This document shows, one piece after another, positions 1 through 6,569 of a stretch of DNA of 13,258 bases (the first letter of the stretch is position 1; the number at the start of each line of letters is the position of its first letter). The notes beneath the pieces are model-generated. The model had not been told where the DNA came from and searched no databases. It saw only the letters and a list, made by a program, of their open reading frames with translations. The stretch lies in the NCBI RefSeq assembly GCF_000284415.1, contig NC_017059.1, forward strand, positions 3,825,405 to 3,838,662, in the 5' to 3' direction. Source of the DNA: Pararhodospirillum photometricum DSM 122. GTDB taxonomy: Bacteria; Pseudomonadota; Alphaproteobacteria; Rhodospirillales; Rhodospirillaceae. The translations under genes were made by a program, and so were the position numbers.

Positions 1-1148
1 AAAAAAATGTCGGGAGCTTTACCGATTTGGTGGTGACCCTTGATGTGGGAGGGCGCACAACCGACGTGACCCTCTGGCGTCGGGACACAATGCTCTGGGC
101 CAGCTCCTTGAAACTGGGGGGGCGGGACCTGTTGGTTCATTACTTGAGCCGGGAGCCAGAGCGCCTGATCCGCGAGCTTGGCATCGACGCGCGCCGTCTG
201 GGTGATCAGGAGGCGATCAAGGCTTATGAGAAGATCATCGGTATCTTGGAGTCATTTGCAGAGAAAGAGGGGGACTTGGCTTCTTTTTCCCACAAAAATA
301 GGGAAGAATTTAGTTCACAGAGATTCGCCATCATCGAGTCTATTATCAATGATCTCGTCAATTTGCAGACATCGCGCCGGACCTTGGATCAGTTGCCGGG
401 GGATACAGTTCTCGCCTCCTTGCGGACCATCTCGCTGACCGGTGCGGCAGGCCTTTTGTATTATATTTTTATGGTGATCAAGAGCCTTCAGCGTCCAAGC
501 AGTACACTGTTGGTGGGGGATCCTCCCGCGCCAGTCAATTCTTTGTTGCAAGGTGTCACGCGGATCAATGTGTTGTTTGGGGGGCGGGGCTCTCTACTCT
601 TCCATCGTTTTCTTGGCAGCGACGGTGCACGGGAAACATCGCGAACGCTGAGGTCTCTTCTGGAAGCCTATTTGGGGTGGCAACCAGAGCTCATCTCGGA
701 GTTCATTTTCAGCGAGGAAGCCAAACAGGAAGTGGCCCAAGGGCTTGTGTGGGCCCAGGAAAGTGATTTCCAGGAAACGTCGGTCCCATTCGCCCGGGAT
801 CTGGTCATGGGGGAGGCCCTTTGGGCGCCTTTCGCCCAGAAGGAACTGATGACCATCACCGAAGCCCTGCAAGCCGCCCCCGGCGCTTCCTTGCGCATCG
901 CGAGACTGGGAGAATTCGAAAAGTTCGAGAGAAACCTACTGGCTCCTCTCGGGTGCGCCGTCTCCCCGGGGGATGAGGTCAAGAAGCTGATCGTCGATAT
1001 TGTCAATCAGGAGTTCGATGACGACCGGCGCAGCGGCCAAGTCCTGGCCTCCGGGAGTTCCACCGCGGCGGTGGAAGCGGTGCAACCTCCCTTTATTACC
1101 GCCCTGAGAGAGCATCTCTATCGCTTGCCTATGACCCGGAGGGTGTGA
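1..1148 (+). CDS. Actin/Hsp70-fold ATPase-like protein, C-terminal part (5' truncated)
   Basis: The frame is open to the left edge, so the gene starts outside the window; a TTG at 27 is an in-frame codon, not a likely start. The visible ~380 residues begin with a motif of the actin/Hsp70/sugar-kinase superfamily, DVGGRTTDVT (like the phosphate-2 loop DxGGGTTD). It is followed about 160 residues later by LTGAAG and then by INVLFGGRGSLLF, which resembles the adenosine-binding glycine turn. KQEVAQGLVW, further on, recalls the (K/E)xxVAxGL helix seen after that turn in Hsp70-like and SrfB-like proteins. No membrane segment is evident. Its TGA overlaps the ATG of the next gene (TGATG), suggesting coupled translation. 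Family and nucleotide-binding role are inferred from motifs; the exact subfamily is not recognised. SrfB-like or a divergent DnaK/ParM-type protein are the main alternatives. Base composition is lower in GC than the genes to the right. Confidence 0.7.
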   Translation, partial: KNVGSFTDLVVTLDVGGRTTDVTLWRRDTMLWASSLKLGGRDLLVHYLSREPERLIRELGIDARRLGDQEAIKAYEKIIGILESFAEKEGDLASFSHKNREEFSSQRFAIIESIINDLVNLQTSRRTLDQLPGDTVLASLRTISLTGAAGLLYYIFMVIKSLQRPSSTLLVGDPPAPVNSLLQGVTRINVLFGGRGSLLFHRFLGSDGARETSRTLRSLLEAYLGWQPELISEFIFSEEAKQEVAQGLVWAQESDFQETSVPFARDLVMGEALWAPFAQKELMTITEALQAAPGASLRIARLGEFEKFERNLLAPLGCAVSPGDEVKKLIVDIVNQEFDDDRRSGQVLASGSSTAAVEAVQPPFITALREHLYRLPMTRRV

Positions 1149-1789
1149 TGACCGCGCAGGCTGGGCGGATGGTGCTCTGGGCTGGGGTCTTGGTTATGCC
1201 GTTCGCTAGCCTGTCTTTTGCGGGGGCGGGGCATAATATTGATAATAACTGCCAAAATATAAATGCACGAATTGAAACTAATATTAATAAAATGAATAAT
1301 CGTTTTGAAAAAATTAATTTTAATCAAGAAGCAATGAGCGTATTTAGGCAGTACGATATTTATGAAGAATATTTTTCATATGCGAGCGCATGGCGTCATG
1401 CGTCTGGGTCTCTTCAGGGGGATAGAGAGATTTGTCTACAAAAAACGAAAGACCCGCCCGCTTCTCTCTCGGAAAACGCCTTTTGGAGAGAGTGGTGGCC
1501 CGGGATCTTAGGGGGGCTGCTCGGTCTGGTGCTGGTGGGAATGGGAAGGGCGCTGTTGGTTCTGAATCGCGCCAGGACGGCAGCGCAGAATGAGGTGAAA
1601 GACATTAAGGTTGACTTGAAAAAAACCGAGCAAAATTTGATTGATCTCAAAGAATCTCTTAAAAAAGACCACAAAGAGGTGGTCGGACTGGTCAGGGATA
1701 TTAACGTAGAGTTTCAGACCTTAAAGTCTCGTCTTGAGGAGTTGTTGCAGCGGCAGGGGGATTTCCGGGAGGATGGGAGAGGGTCTTGA
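1148..1789 (+). CDS. Exported single-pass membrane protein with cytoplasmic coiled coil
   Basis: 213 residues, function not recognised. An N-terminal hydrophobic stretch (about 8-25, ending SLSFAGAG) looks like a signal peptide. Residues 30-115 would be periplasmic, rich in Asn/Lys/Tyr, with two cysteines (C35, C96) that could pair. A clear membrane segment lies at about 117-139 (PGILGGLLGLVLVGMG). Residues 141-203 are charged with a heptad-like pattern and should form a cytoplasmic coiled coil. ATG at 1148 was chosen over GTG at 1145 because GGAGGG at 1138-1143 stands four bases before it and its A is the last base of the upstream stop codon. The overlap suggests it works with the ATPase-like protein before it, perhaps as membrane anchor or sensor (inference). 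The segment coding for the periplasmic part is strikingly AT-rich compared with its surroundings, a possible sign of acquired DNA. Confidence 0.75.
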   Translation: MTAQAGRMVLWAGVLVMPFASLSFAGAGHNIDNNCQNINARIETNINKMNNRFEKINFNQEAMSVFRQYDIYEEYFSYASAWRHASGSLQGDREICLQKTKDPPASLSENAFWREWWPGILGGLLGLVLVGMGRALLVLNRARTAAQNEVKDIKVDLKKTEQNLIDLKESLKKDHKEVVGLVRDINVEFQTLKSRLEELLQRQGDFREDGRGS

Positions 1790-1798
1790 ACGAGAGGA

Positions 1799-1823
1799 GG
1801 CTGGGGAGGCAGGCCTTCCTAGC
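1799..1823. repeat. GC palindrome family, copy 1 (degenerate)
   Basis: GCTGGGGAGGC (1800-1810) faces GCCTTCCTAGC (1813-1823); the arms pair over 11 positions if two G-U pairs are allowed. It follows the stop of the coiled-coil protein by about 10 bases and is the most diverged of seven related intergenic hairpins. There is no strong T run after it. Confidence 0.55.
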
Positions 1824-1880
1824 TCTCTCGCTCCTTCAAGGGAAAAAGAACAGGGTCAAGGGGCTTGGTCCCTTGCGGGG

Positions 1881-1909
1881 GCGGGGCAGAGCCCCGCATT
1901 TTTGTTTTT
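1881..1909 (+). terminator. Intrinsic terminator after the membrane-protein gene
   Basis: Perfect 7-bp stem GCGGGGC (1881-1887) / GCCCCGC (1891-1897), loop AGA, followed by a T-rich tract (ATTTTTGTTTTT, 1898-1909). It should end transcription of the preceding two-gene unit and separate it from the gene starting at 1951. Confidence 0.8.
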
Positions 1910-1950
1910 CAAGGCGGCGGGATGAAAACGGGGGGTGAAGGAGAAAGGGG

Positions 1951-2535
1951 ATGACCCAGGAGGGTGCCTCGACCAATGGGGGCGATTCTGATCTGGTACG
2001 GGAATTAGAGACCCTGAAAAGTTATCTTGTTTGGTGCCGCGGTCTGGTCTCCCAGCTCCTGCTCGGTGCTGAGGGGCGGGCAAGGCGGCAAGAGCCTCCG
2101 TATCCTCCCCCGTCACCCCTGCGGTCTTTTGACGATCCCCTCGCCTGGGTCAATGCCTGTCTGGAGCAGAAGGGCCGAGCCCCCGTGGTGGACCCGGATC
2201 TCCCGCGTCTTTGGGAGCGGTGGTCTGTCAGCTTGTGGGAGGAGGCATTGCTCCCAGGGGAAGAGGGGAGGGGGCGTGTCTTTTTGGTGGTCGATGGGGA
2301 GACAGGGGTCGTGATACCCGATCCTTGGTGGCTGCGCAGCGACTACCACGGCTTCCTCAGCCGGGGCGGGGAGGACCTGAAAGCCGCCTATGTTCGGGCC
2401 TTCGAGTGCGTGGCCCCTTCCGGGTATGCGTGGCCGGCGTCGTACCATGTGGAAGAGGTGGCCCGGGTGCGTCGTTCGTCCCAGGGGGGGTGGGAAGTGG
2501 TGCAGCGCGGTAAGCTGGAGTTTCGGCCGATGTGA
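1951..2535 (+). CDS. Hypothetical protein, 194 aa
   Basis: I do not recognise a family. The protein is soluble, with no signal peptide or membrane segment. It has a charged N-terminal helix (about 10-45, containing WCRGLVSQLL), a proline-rich linker (about 48-58), and a Trp-rich globular C-terminal part (about 60-194) that contains FLVVDGETGVVIPDPWWLR and a run of predicted beta strands at the end. Start ATG at 1951 is supported by AAGGAG at 1938-1943, seven bases upstream. It lies downstream of the intrinsic terminator at 1881-1909, so it either has its own promoter or is expressed by read-through. It converges with serB; a perfect GC hairpin fills the 42-base gap. Association with the two preceding genes rests on direction and proximity only. 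Confidence 0.7.
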   Translation: MTQEGASTNGGDSDLVRELETLKSYLVWCRGLVSQLLLGAEGRARRQEPPYPPPSPLRSFDDPLAWVNACLEQKGRAPVVDPDLPRLWERWSVSLWEEALLPGEEGRGRVFLVVDGETGVVIPDPWWLRSDYHGFLSRGGEDLKAAYVRAFECVAPSGYAWPASYHVEEVARVRRSSQGGWEVVQRGKLEFRPM

Positions 2536-2538
2536 AAA

Positions 2539-2563
2539 GGCTGGGGAGGCGCGGCCTCCCCAG
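2539..2563. repeat. GC palindrome family, copy 2 (between convergent genes)
   Basis: Perfect 10-bp stem CTGGGGAGGC (2541-2550) / GCCTCCCCAG (2554-2563) with a GCG loop. It lies between two converging stop codons; the minus-strand flank reads CCTTTTC. It probably acts as a shared bidirectional terminator, strongest for serB on the minus strand. Confidence 0.7.
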
Positions 2564-2577
2564 ACCCCTCGGGTGGG

Positions 2578-3474
2578 TTAGAGCGAGAACTCGGTTCGGT
2601 GGTAGCCCTGCAAGTAAAGAAGGGCGGTTAGGTCGCCGTGGTCGATGCGCAGGCGGGCGGCCGCCGCCACGCTCGGCTTGGCGTGGAAGGCGACCCCGAG
2701 GCCCGCCGCCTGGATCATCGGCAGGTCGTTCGCCCCGTCGCCAATGGCGGCGCAGGCCGATAGCGCAAGGCCAAGGCGCGCCGCTTCGGTCGTCAGGGTG
2801 GTGAGTTTGGTGGTGCGGTCCACGATTGGGTCGGCCACCGTGCCGGTCAGCACTCCGTCGGCCACCCCCAAGACATTGGCCACGTGGCCATGAAAGCCGC
2901 AGCGTTCGGCCAGTCGGGACGTGAAAAAGGTGAAGCCCCCGGAGACGATCAGGCAGCGGGTGCCGTGGGCGACCAGGGTTTTCAGCGTGACCTCGGCCCC
3001 GGGCGTCAGCGGGGTGTGGGCCCAGGTTTCCTCCAGGGCCGCTACCGGCAGGCCCTTGAGCATGCCCACCCGCTCGCGCAAGGCGGCGGTGAAGTCGAGC
3101 TCGCCGTTCATCGCCCGCGCCGTGATGGCGGCGATGGTCTCCTTGAGGCCGGCGTGGGCCGCCAAATCATCCAGGGTTTCGGTGGTGACCAAGGTGGAGT
3201 CCATGTCGGCGACCAGCAAGGCCTTGCGTCGCCCGGCCAGGGGTTGGGCTGCCACGTCCAGGGCCGCGTCTCCCAGGGCTTGGCGCACCGCCGCTTCCGC
3301 CTGCTCGGGCGAGAGGCCGTCCACCCGCAGGTCGGCGGCGATGCCGTCGTCCAGCCAATCGGGGCGCACCGTTTCGCCCCCTAACGCTTCCAGCGCCGCG
3401 CGCGCCGCCGTCAGGTGGGCCGTCTCCAGCCCGCCGCGGGCCGGATCGGTGAGGAGGGTCACCACAACATCCAT
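2578..3474 (-). CDS. serB: Phosphoserine phosphatase SerB
   Basis: Catalyses the last step of serine synthesis, O-phosphoserine to serine plus phosphate, in the cytoplasm. The 298-residue protein has an N-terminal ACT-like regulatory region (about 1-80, opening MDVVVTLLTD) and a HAD-family catalytic domain. Seen in the sequence: motif I DMDST (90-94, with the aspartates that carry and assist the phosphoryl group), the IVSGGF motif II region, and motif IV GDGANDLPM (from 245). The length fits alphaproteobacterial SerB. The frame extends upstream to a GTG at 3516, but that GTG lies inside the terminator hairpin of the tRNA-Gly gene, and the family begins near the ATG at 3474, so I chose that; a weak GGGGA lies about 10 bases before it. 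It follows tRNA-Gly on the same strand and converges with the gene at 1951. Confidence 0.95.
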   Translation of the reverse strand: MDVVVTLLTDPARGGLETAHLTAARAALEALGGETVRPDWLDDGIAADLRVDGLSPEQAEAAVRQALGDAALDVAAQPLAGRRKALLVADMDSTLVTTETLDDLAAHAGLKETIAAITARAMNGELDFTAALRERVGMLKGLPVAALEETWAHTPLTPGAEVTLKTLVAHGTRCLIVSGGFTFFTSRLAERCGFHGHVANVLGVADGVLTGTVADPIVDRTTKLTTLTTEAARLGLALSACAAIGDGANDLPMIQAAGLGVAFHAKPSVAAAARLRIDHGDLTALLYLQGYHRTEFSL

Positions 3475-3508
3475 CGAACAGACATCCCCGGTCGCCCCCC
3501 GAACACGG

Positions 3509-3540
3509 AAAAACACCCGAGTCTAAAGAGGACCGGGTGT
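3509..3540 (-). terminator. Intrinsic terminator of tRNA-Gly
   Basis: On the minus strand the 7-bp arms ACACCCG / CGGGTGT (plus positions 3534-3540 and 3513-3519) enclose a 14-base loop and are followed by five T (complement of 3509-3513). It sits about 25 bases past the tRNA 3' end and just before serB. Confidence 0.7.
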
Positions 3541-3564
3541 CGTCGTCTCACAGGGGAGAAAATT

Positions 3565-3638
3565 TGGAGCGGGTGATGGGAATCGAACCCACGTATTCAG
3601 CTTGGGAAGCTGATGTTCTACCATTGAACTACACCCGC
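3565..3638 (-). tRNA. tRNA-Gly (anticodon CCC)
   Basis: Read on the minus strand, 74 nt including an encoded CCA. Acceptor arms GCGGGTG (3638-3632) and CACCCGC (3575-3569) pair fully; the discriminator base is T. The anticodon stem TCAGC/GCTGA encloses the loop TTCCCAA, giving anticodon CCC for glycine GGG codons. The T arm contains GGTTCGATTCC. Promoter and terminator candidates flank it. Confidence 0.95.
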
Positions 3639-3649
3639 GTGGGAAGCCC

Positions 3650-3678
3650 TATTTACGGCAGCCCCGCCCCTCTGGCAA
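3650..3678 (-). promoter_or_regulatory. Candidate promoter of tRNA-Gly
   Basis: On the minus strand, TTGCCA (plus 3673-3678) and TAAATA (plus 3650-3655) are separated by 17 bases, with the -10 about 11 bases before the tRNA 5' end. The -35 is good and the -10 is weak, so this is a plausible but unproven sigma-70-type promoter. Confidence 0.4.
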
Positions 3679-3716
3679 GCGTTTTTCTCTCCGTCTCCCC
3701 GAAAAAAACCGAGGCG

Positions 3717-3742
3717 CCTGGGGAGGCCGCGCCTCCCCAGCC
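3717..3742. repeat. GC palindrome family, copy 3 (between divergent genes)
   Basis: Perfect 10-bp stem CTGGGGAGGC (3718-3727) / GCCTCCCCAG (3731-3740), loop CGC. The right flank is pyrimidine-rich (CCTTCCCTTGTTTCTC) and the left flank has seven A (3702-3708), so either strand has a T-rich tail. No gene ends here: tRNA-Gly points left and the chemoreceptor gene points right. Confidence 0.7.
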
Positions 3743-3845
3743 TTCCCTTGTTTCTCTCTTCCTCGACGCGGCCCGGGCCGGGCTTAAGGTTACGCTTTCA
3801 CGGTTCACCTCCTTCCTGTGGCCCGTCAGAATGGGGTAGCATCAA

Positions 3846-3861
3846 CCCGACTTAAGTCGGG
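3846..3861. promoter_or_regulatory. 16-bp perfect palindrome upstream of the chemoreceptor gene
   Basis: CCCGACTTAAGTCGGG is its own reverse complement and lies 69 bases before the chosen ATG of the receptor gene. There is no T tract on either side, which argues against a terminator. It could be an operator for a dimeric regulator, or a 5'-leader hairpin with a TTAA loop. No regulator is identified. Confidence 0.4.
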
Positions 3862-3930
3862 AGACGGCCGAGTTCACCCTTGCGCAGGGGGGAGATCGTG
3901 CCGGGCCAGCCCATCATGAGGACTGACATC

Positions 3931-5266
3931 ATGGATGTACGGATTGATCAGGAGTCCCGGGTTCGATACCTGGGGATTACCGAGGAAGACCGTCAGGTCT
4001 TGCGTGAGTTTCGCCGGCTGGCTTCCGATCGGATCGATCCGGTTCTTGATGACCTTTACGGAACGGTCGATCGCTTCCCCGACGCGGCGAAAGGCTACCT
4101 TGCCATTGCCGGCTATGACGAGTTGAAGCGGCGGATGAAAAAGCACCTCCTGGAGGGACTCTTGGAGGCTCGTTTCGACAGCGCGTATTTCGACGGGGTC
4201 CGCAAGGTCTCGATCGACCGGGCTGCGGCCGGGGTTGAGCCGCGCTGGTATGTCGGGGGTCGTCTCGCGCCTTGGCTGGGGATTGAATCGCATCGCGGCC
4301 CAGGTGTTTGCCAAGAAGCCGCAAAAGCTGGAGGCCGTGCTTGTGGCGCTAGGCAAGGCCATGGCCATGGAGATGGAACTGGCCGTGACCGTTTATGTCG
4401 AGGCGACCCGCGAAACCGCGCGCCAAGCCTTGCAGCGCCACGCCCAGGCCTTTGAAAAGAACGTCTCGGGGCTGGTGTCGGTGGTTGCCGGCTCGGCGAT
4501 GAGCCTGCACCACACCGCCGAGGGGCTGGCAGCCAGCACCCAGCAGACCTCACGCGAGGCCGGGGCGGTGGGCGATGCTGCCCAGTTGGCCTCGGCCAAC
4601 GTCGAAACCGTAGCCGTCGCCACCGAGGAACTGACCTCCTCCATCCACGAGATCAGCCGTCAGGTGGGCCAGTCCACCCAAATCGCCACGGCCGCCGTCG
4701 AGGAAGCCCAGCGCACCAACACCATGGTGCAAGGCCTCGCCGAGGCCGCCGACAAGATCGGTCAGGTGGTCAAGCTCATCAACAATATCGCAAGCCAGAC
4801 CAATCTGCTGGCCTTGAATGCCACCATCGAGGCGGCGCGGGCCGGCGAGGCGGGCAAGGGGTTTGCCGTGGTGGCCGGTGAGGTCAAGAACCTCGCCAAT
4901 CAGACCGCCCGGGCGACCGACGAAATCTCCTCGCAAATTCAGAACGTCCAGTCGGCCACCAAGGACGCGGTCGGCGCGATTCAAGGCATCGGTACCACCA
5001 TCAGCCGGATCAGCGAGATCACTGCGGCCATTGCCGCCGCCGTCGAGGAGCAAGGCGCCGCCACTCAGGAAATTGCGCGCAACATCCAAGAAGCCTCTCA
5101 GGGAACCAACAACGTTACCAGCGCCATCGAGGCGGTCACGCGCAGCGTTCAAGACACCGGCGGCGGCGCCGGGCAGGTGTTGGCCGCATCGCGCGATCTC
5201 AGTCGCCAGTCGGACCACCTCTCGGCCCAGGTGGCCGAGTTCCTGACCCTTATCTGCGCGCCGTGA
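3931..5266 (+). CDS. Globin-coupled methyl-accepting chemotaxis protein, frame broken
   Basis: A soluble chemoreceptor with no membrane segment or HAMP domain. The first frame (3931-4260) encodes a protoglobin-type sensor, ending GVEPRWYVG (101-109), the usual C-terminal landmark of that domain. From about 4259 the reading continues in another frame (+1) to 5266 and covers the rest of the sensor ([13 protein letters not shown]) and a complete signalling domain. The conserved hairpin tip is at about nt 4780-4900 ([20 protein letters not shown]). This region binds CheA and CheW. The break lies at five G (4255-4259); removing one G gives one 444-residue protein, adding two would also restore it. 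ATG 3931 has GAGGA at 3918-3922, eight bases before it; ATG 3916 has no close ribosome site. Where family members have the heme-ligating histidine, my alignment puts R97. No CheR-binding pentapeptide is seen at the C-terminus. Confidence 0.88.
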
Positions 5267-5278
5267 GGCCAAGGAGGG

Positions 5279-5303
5279 GGCTGGGGGGACATGCTCCCCG
5301 GCC
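5279..5303. repeat. GC palindrome family, copy 4 (between convergent genes)
   Basis: GGCTGGGG (5279-5286) pairs with CCCCGGCC (5296-5303) through one T-G pair; the inner part is diverged, leaving a 9-base loop. It lies between the stop of the chemoreceptor and the stop of the kinase-like gene, where a bidirectional terminator is expected. Confidence 0.55.
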
Positions 5304-5313
5304 TTCTCCCGGA

Positions 5314-6342
5314 TCACCCCAAGGGCGACTCCTCGGCAGAGGGCGCAGGCCGGCGCGAGGGAGGGGCTGGCAAGGTGAGCTGTACCCGGGTGCCGGTGCC
5401 CGGGGTGGCTTCCACGGTGAGCAGGCGGCCGCGTCGGTCATCGGCCAGGGCCTCGGCGCCGCTGCCCAGGCCGTTGCCATTATCCTCTAAGGTGAACAGG
5501 GCTTGCCCGTCCTCGAGCCGACCATCAATTTCAATGCGCAAGGGGCGCTCGGGGACAGCCGACTCCAGGGCGGCTTCCACCAGATCGTGGAGCAGGCGTT
5601 CTAGCGCGGCGCGAGGGTATTGGACATTGGGCAAAACCGATGAGCGAATATCGGCGCCACTTTCCTTGATGCGCTCCGCCAGCCCCTCCAGGGCACTGGT
5701 CAAGGCGGCGTTGGCGTCTTGCGGCGGGTCGATCGGGGGCGGTTCGGCGGCGAAGGGCTCGGAGCGGGGGGGGGCGCCTCGGGCCAGGGAGGGTTCCTCA
5801 AGGGTCACGAGGATCAAGCCGCCCCCTGCCGCCTTGCGCACCACCCGCACGCGCCCCAGCTCGCCGTTGTCGCCGCTCCAGGCCAGGGTGCGGGTTTCGT
5901 CGGCGGCGTCGGGGCCTTGAAGCTGTAAGGGGGTGCCCAGCATCTGGGCCAGCGCTTCAATCAACGGCGGCGGCAAGGTGGCAAAGGCCGGGTTGGCCAG
6001 GACCAGCCGGCCATCCGGGCCGGTTACCGCCAGCGGCTTGGGCACCTCGGACAGGGCCAGGGCGCGCAGGCGGCTTTGGATCTGCAAGGCCCGGGCCTGA
6101 CGCGCGGCGGTGCGGCGCGCCGAGCGCGCTCTGCGGGTAGCCTGTATCGCAACAATCGTCAGTGTTGCTACGATCACGCTCAACAGCAACGCCAGGGCCA
6201 GCAGCGGCACCGGGGGGCCGCCCAGCCGCGCCGCGACAAGAATCAGGGCCTGGGTTCCGATAAAACCGCCGAGACCCAGAACGATGACGCCGGCCGGGCC
6301 GGCTCCGCCCGATCCCCGGCTTGGTTTGGCTTGGCTTGCCAT
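5314..6342 (-). CDS. Two-TM PAS/histidine-kinase-like protein, probably non-catalytic
   Basis: 342 residues. Two hydrophobic segments (about 18-38 and 46-67) form a membrane hairpin with almost no periplasmic loop, followed by a basic helix (69-95), a PAS-like region (about 96-182, with LAVTGPDGRLVLANPAF) and a proline-rich linker (about 186-210). The last part (about 212-326) resembles the DHp plus ATPase end of sensor kinases: helix NAALTSALEGLAERIKESGA, G1-like DNGNGLG (287-293), G2-like GTGTRVQLTLP (316-326). No histidine is found where the phosphoacceptor should be, the N-box reads LLHDLVEAAL without the conserved Asn, and the ATP lid is shortened. I infer a degenerate kinase acting as scaffold or sensor. 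ATG 6342 is preceded by a run of G plus AAGA (minus strand), an acceptable ribosome site. It converges with the chemoreceptor gene; a functional link is possible but unproven. Confidence 0.75.
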   Translation of the reverse strand: MASQAKPSRGSGGAGPAGVIVLGLGGFIGTQALILVAARLGGPPVPLLALALLLSVIVATLTIVAIQATRRARSARRTAARQARALQIQSRLRALALSEVPKPLAVTGPDGRLVLANPAFATLPPPLIEALAQMLGTPLQLQGPDAADETRTLAWSGDNGELGRVRVVRKAAGGGLILVTLEEPSLARGAPPRSEPFAAEPPPIDPPQDANAALTSALEGLAERIKESGADIRSSVLPNVQYPRAALERLLHDLVEAALESAVPERPLRIEIDGRLEDGQALFTLEDNGNGLGSGAEALADDRRGRLLTVEATPGTGTRVQLTLPAPPSRRPAPSAEESPLG

Positions 6343-6386
6343 GGCGCGCGTCTTCCCCCCCCTTTACGCAGACGTGGCTCTGGCTC

Positions 6387-6415
6387 ACGATCGACCACCC
6401 CACGGATGGCGTCAA
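6387..6415 (-). promoter_or_regulatory. Candidate promoter of the kinase-like gene
   Basis: On the minus strand TTGACG (plus 6410-6415) and GATCGT (plus 6387-6392) are 17 bases apart, about 45 bases before the ATG. The -35 is good and the -10 poor, so this is only a suggestion. Confidence 0.3.
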
Positions 6416-6532
6416 GACCGCGCCCGCCGTTGTTCCGGCCAACGGTAAAGAAAGCCCGGGAGGGCCCTGGTAAAACGGCAAAGTGCCTCCCACGTCAGAA
6501 GGGACCCACGCATCCGGGCGGTGGTCTTACCG

Positions 6533-6550
6533 CGCCTCTCTCAAGAGGCG
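6533..6550 (+). promoter_or_regulatory. Leader hairpin before the 90-aa gene
   Basis: CGCCTCT (6533-6539) and AGAGGCG (6544-6550) form a perfect 7-bp stem with a CTCA loop. It ends three bases before the GAGGGGG ribosome site (6556-6562 region) of the next gene. It might influence translation or RNA stability; no T tract follows, so it is not a terminator. Confidence 0.4.
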
Positions 6551-6569
6551 AACAAGAGGGGGTGCCCTC

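Noticed and set aside
3475..3516. SerB extension to the GTG at 3516
   Set aside because: The extra 14 residues lie in the tRNA-Gly terminator and do not belong to the SerB family; ATG 3474 is a better start.
2645..3526. Plus-strand frames opposite serB
   Set aside because: Shadow frames; DMDST and GDGANDLP on the minus strand identify the real gene.
3537..3839. Plus-strand frame containing RVMGIEPTYSAWEADVLPL
   Set aside because: It is the antisense translation of tRNA-Gly, a common false annotation; no ribosome site or family support.
4550..5317. 255-residue minus-strand frame antisense to the chemoreceptor
   Set aside because: Shadow of the GC-rich receptor gene; repetitive Gly/Leu/Asp composition reflects the sense coiled coil.
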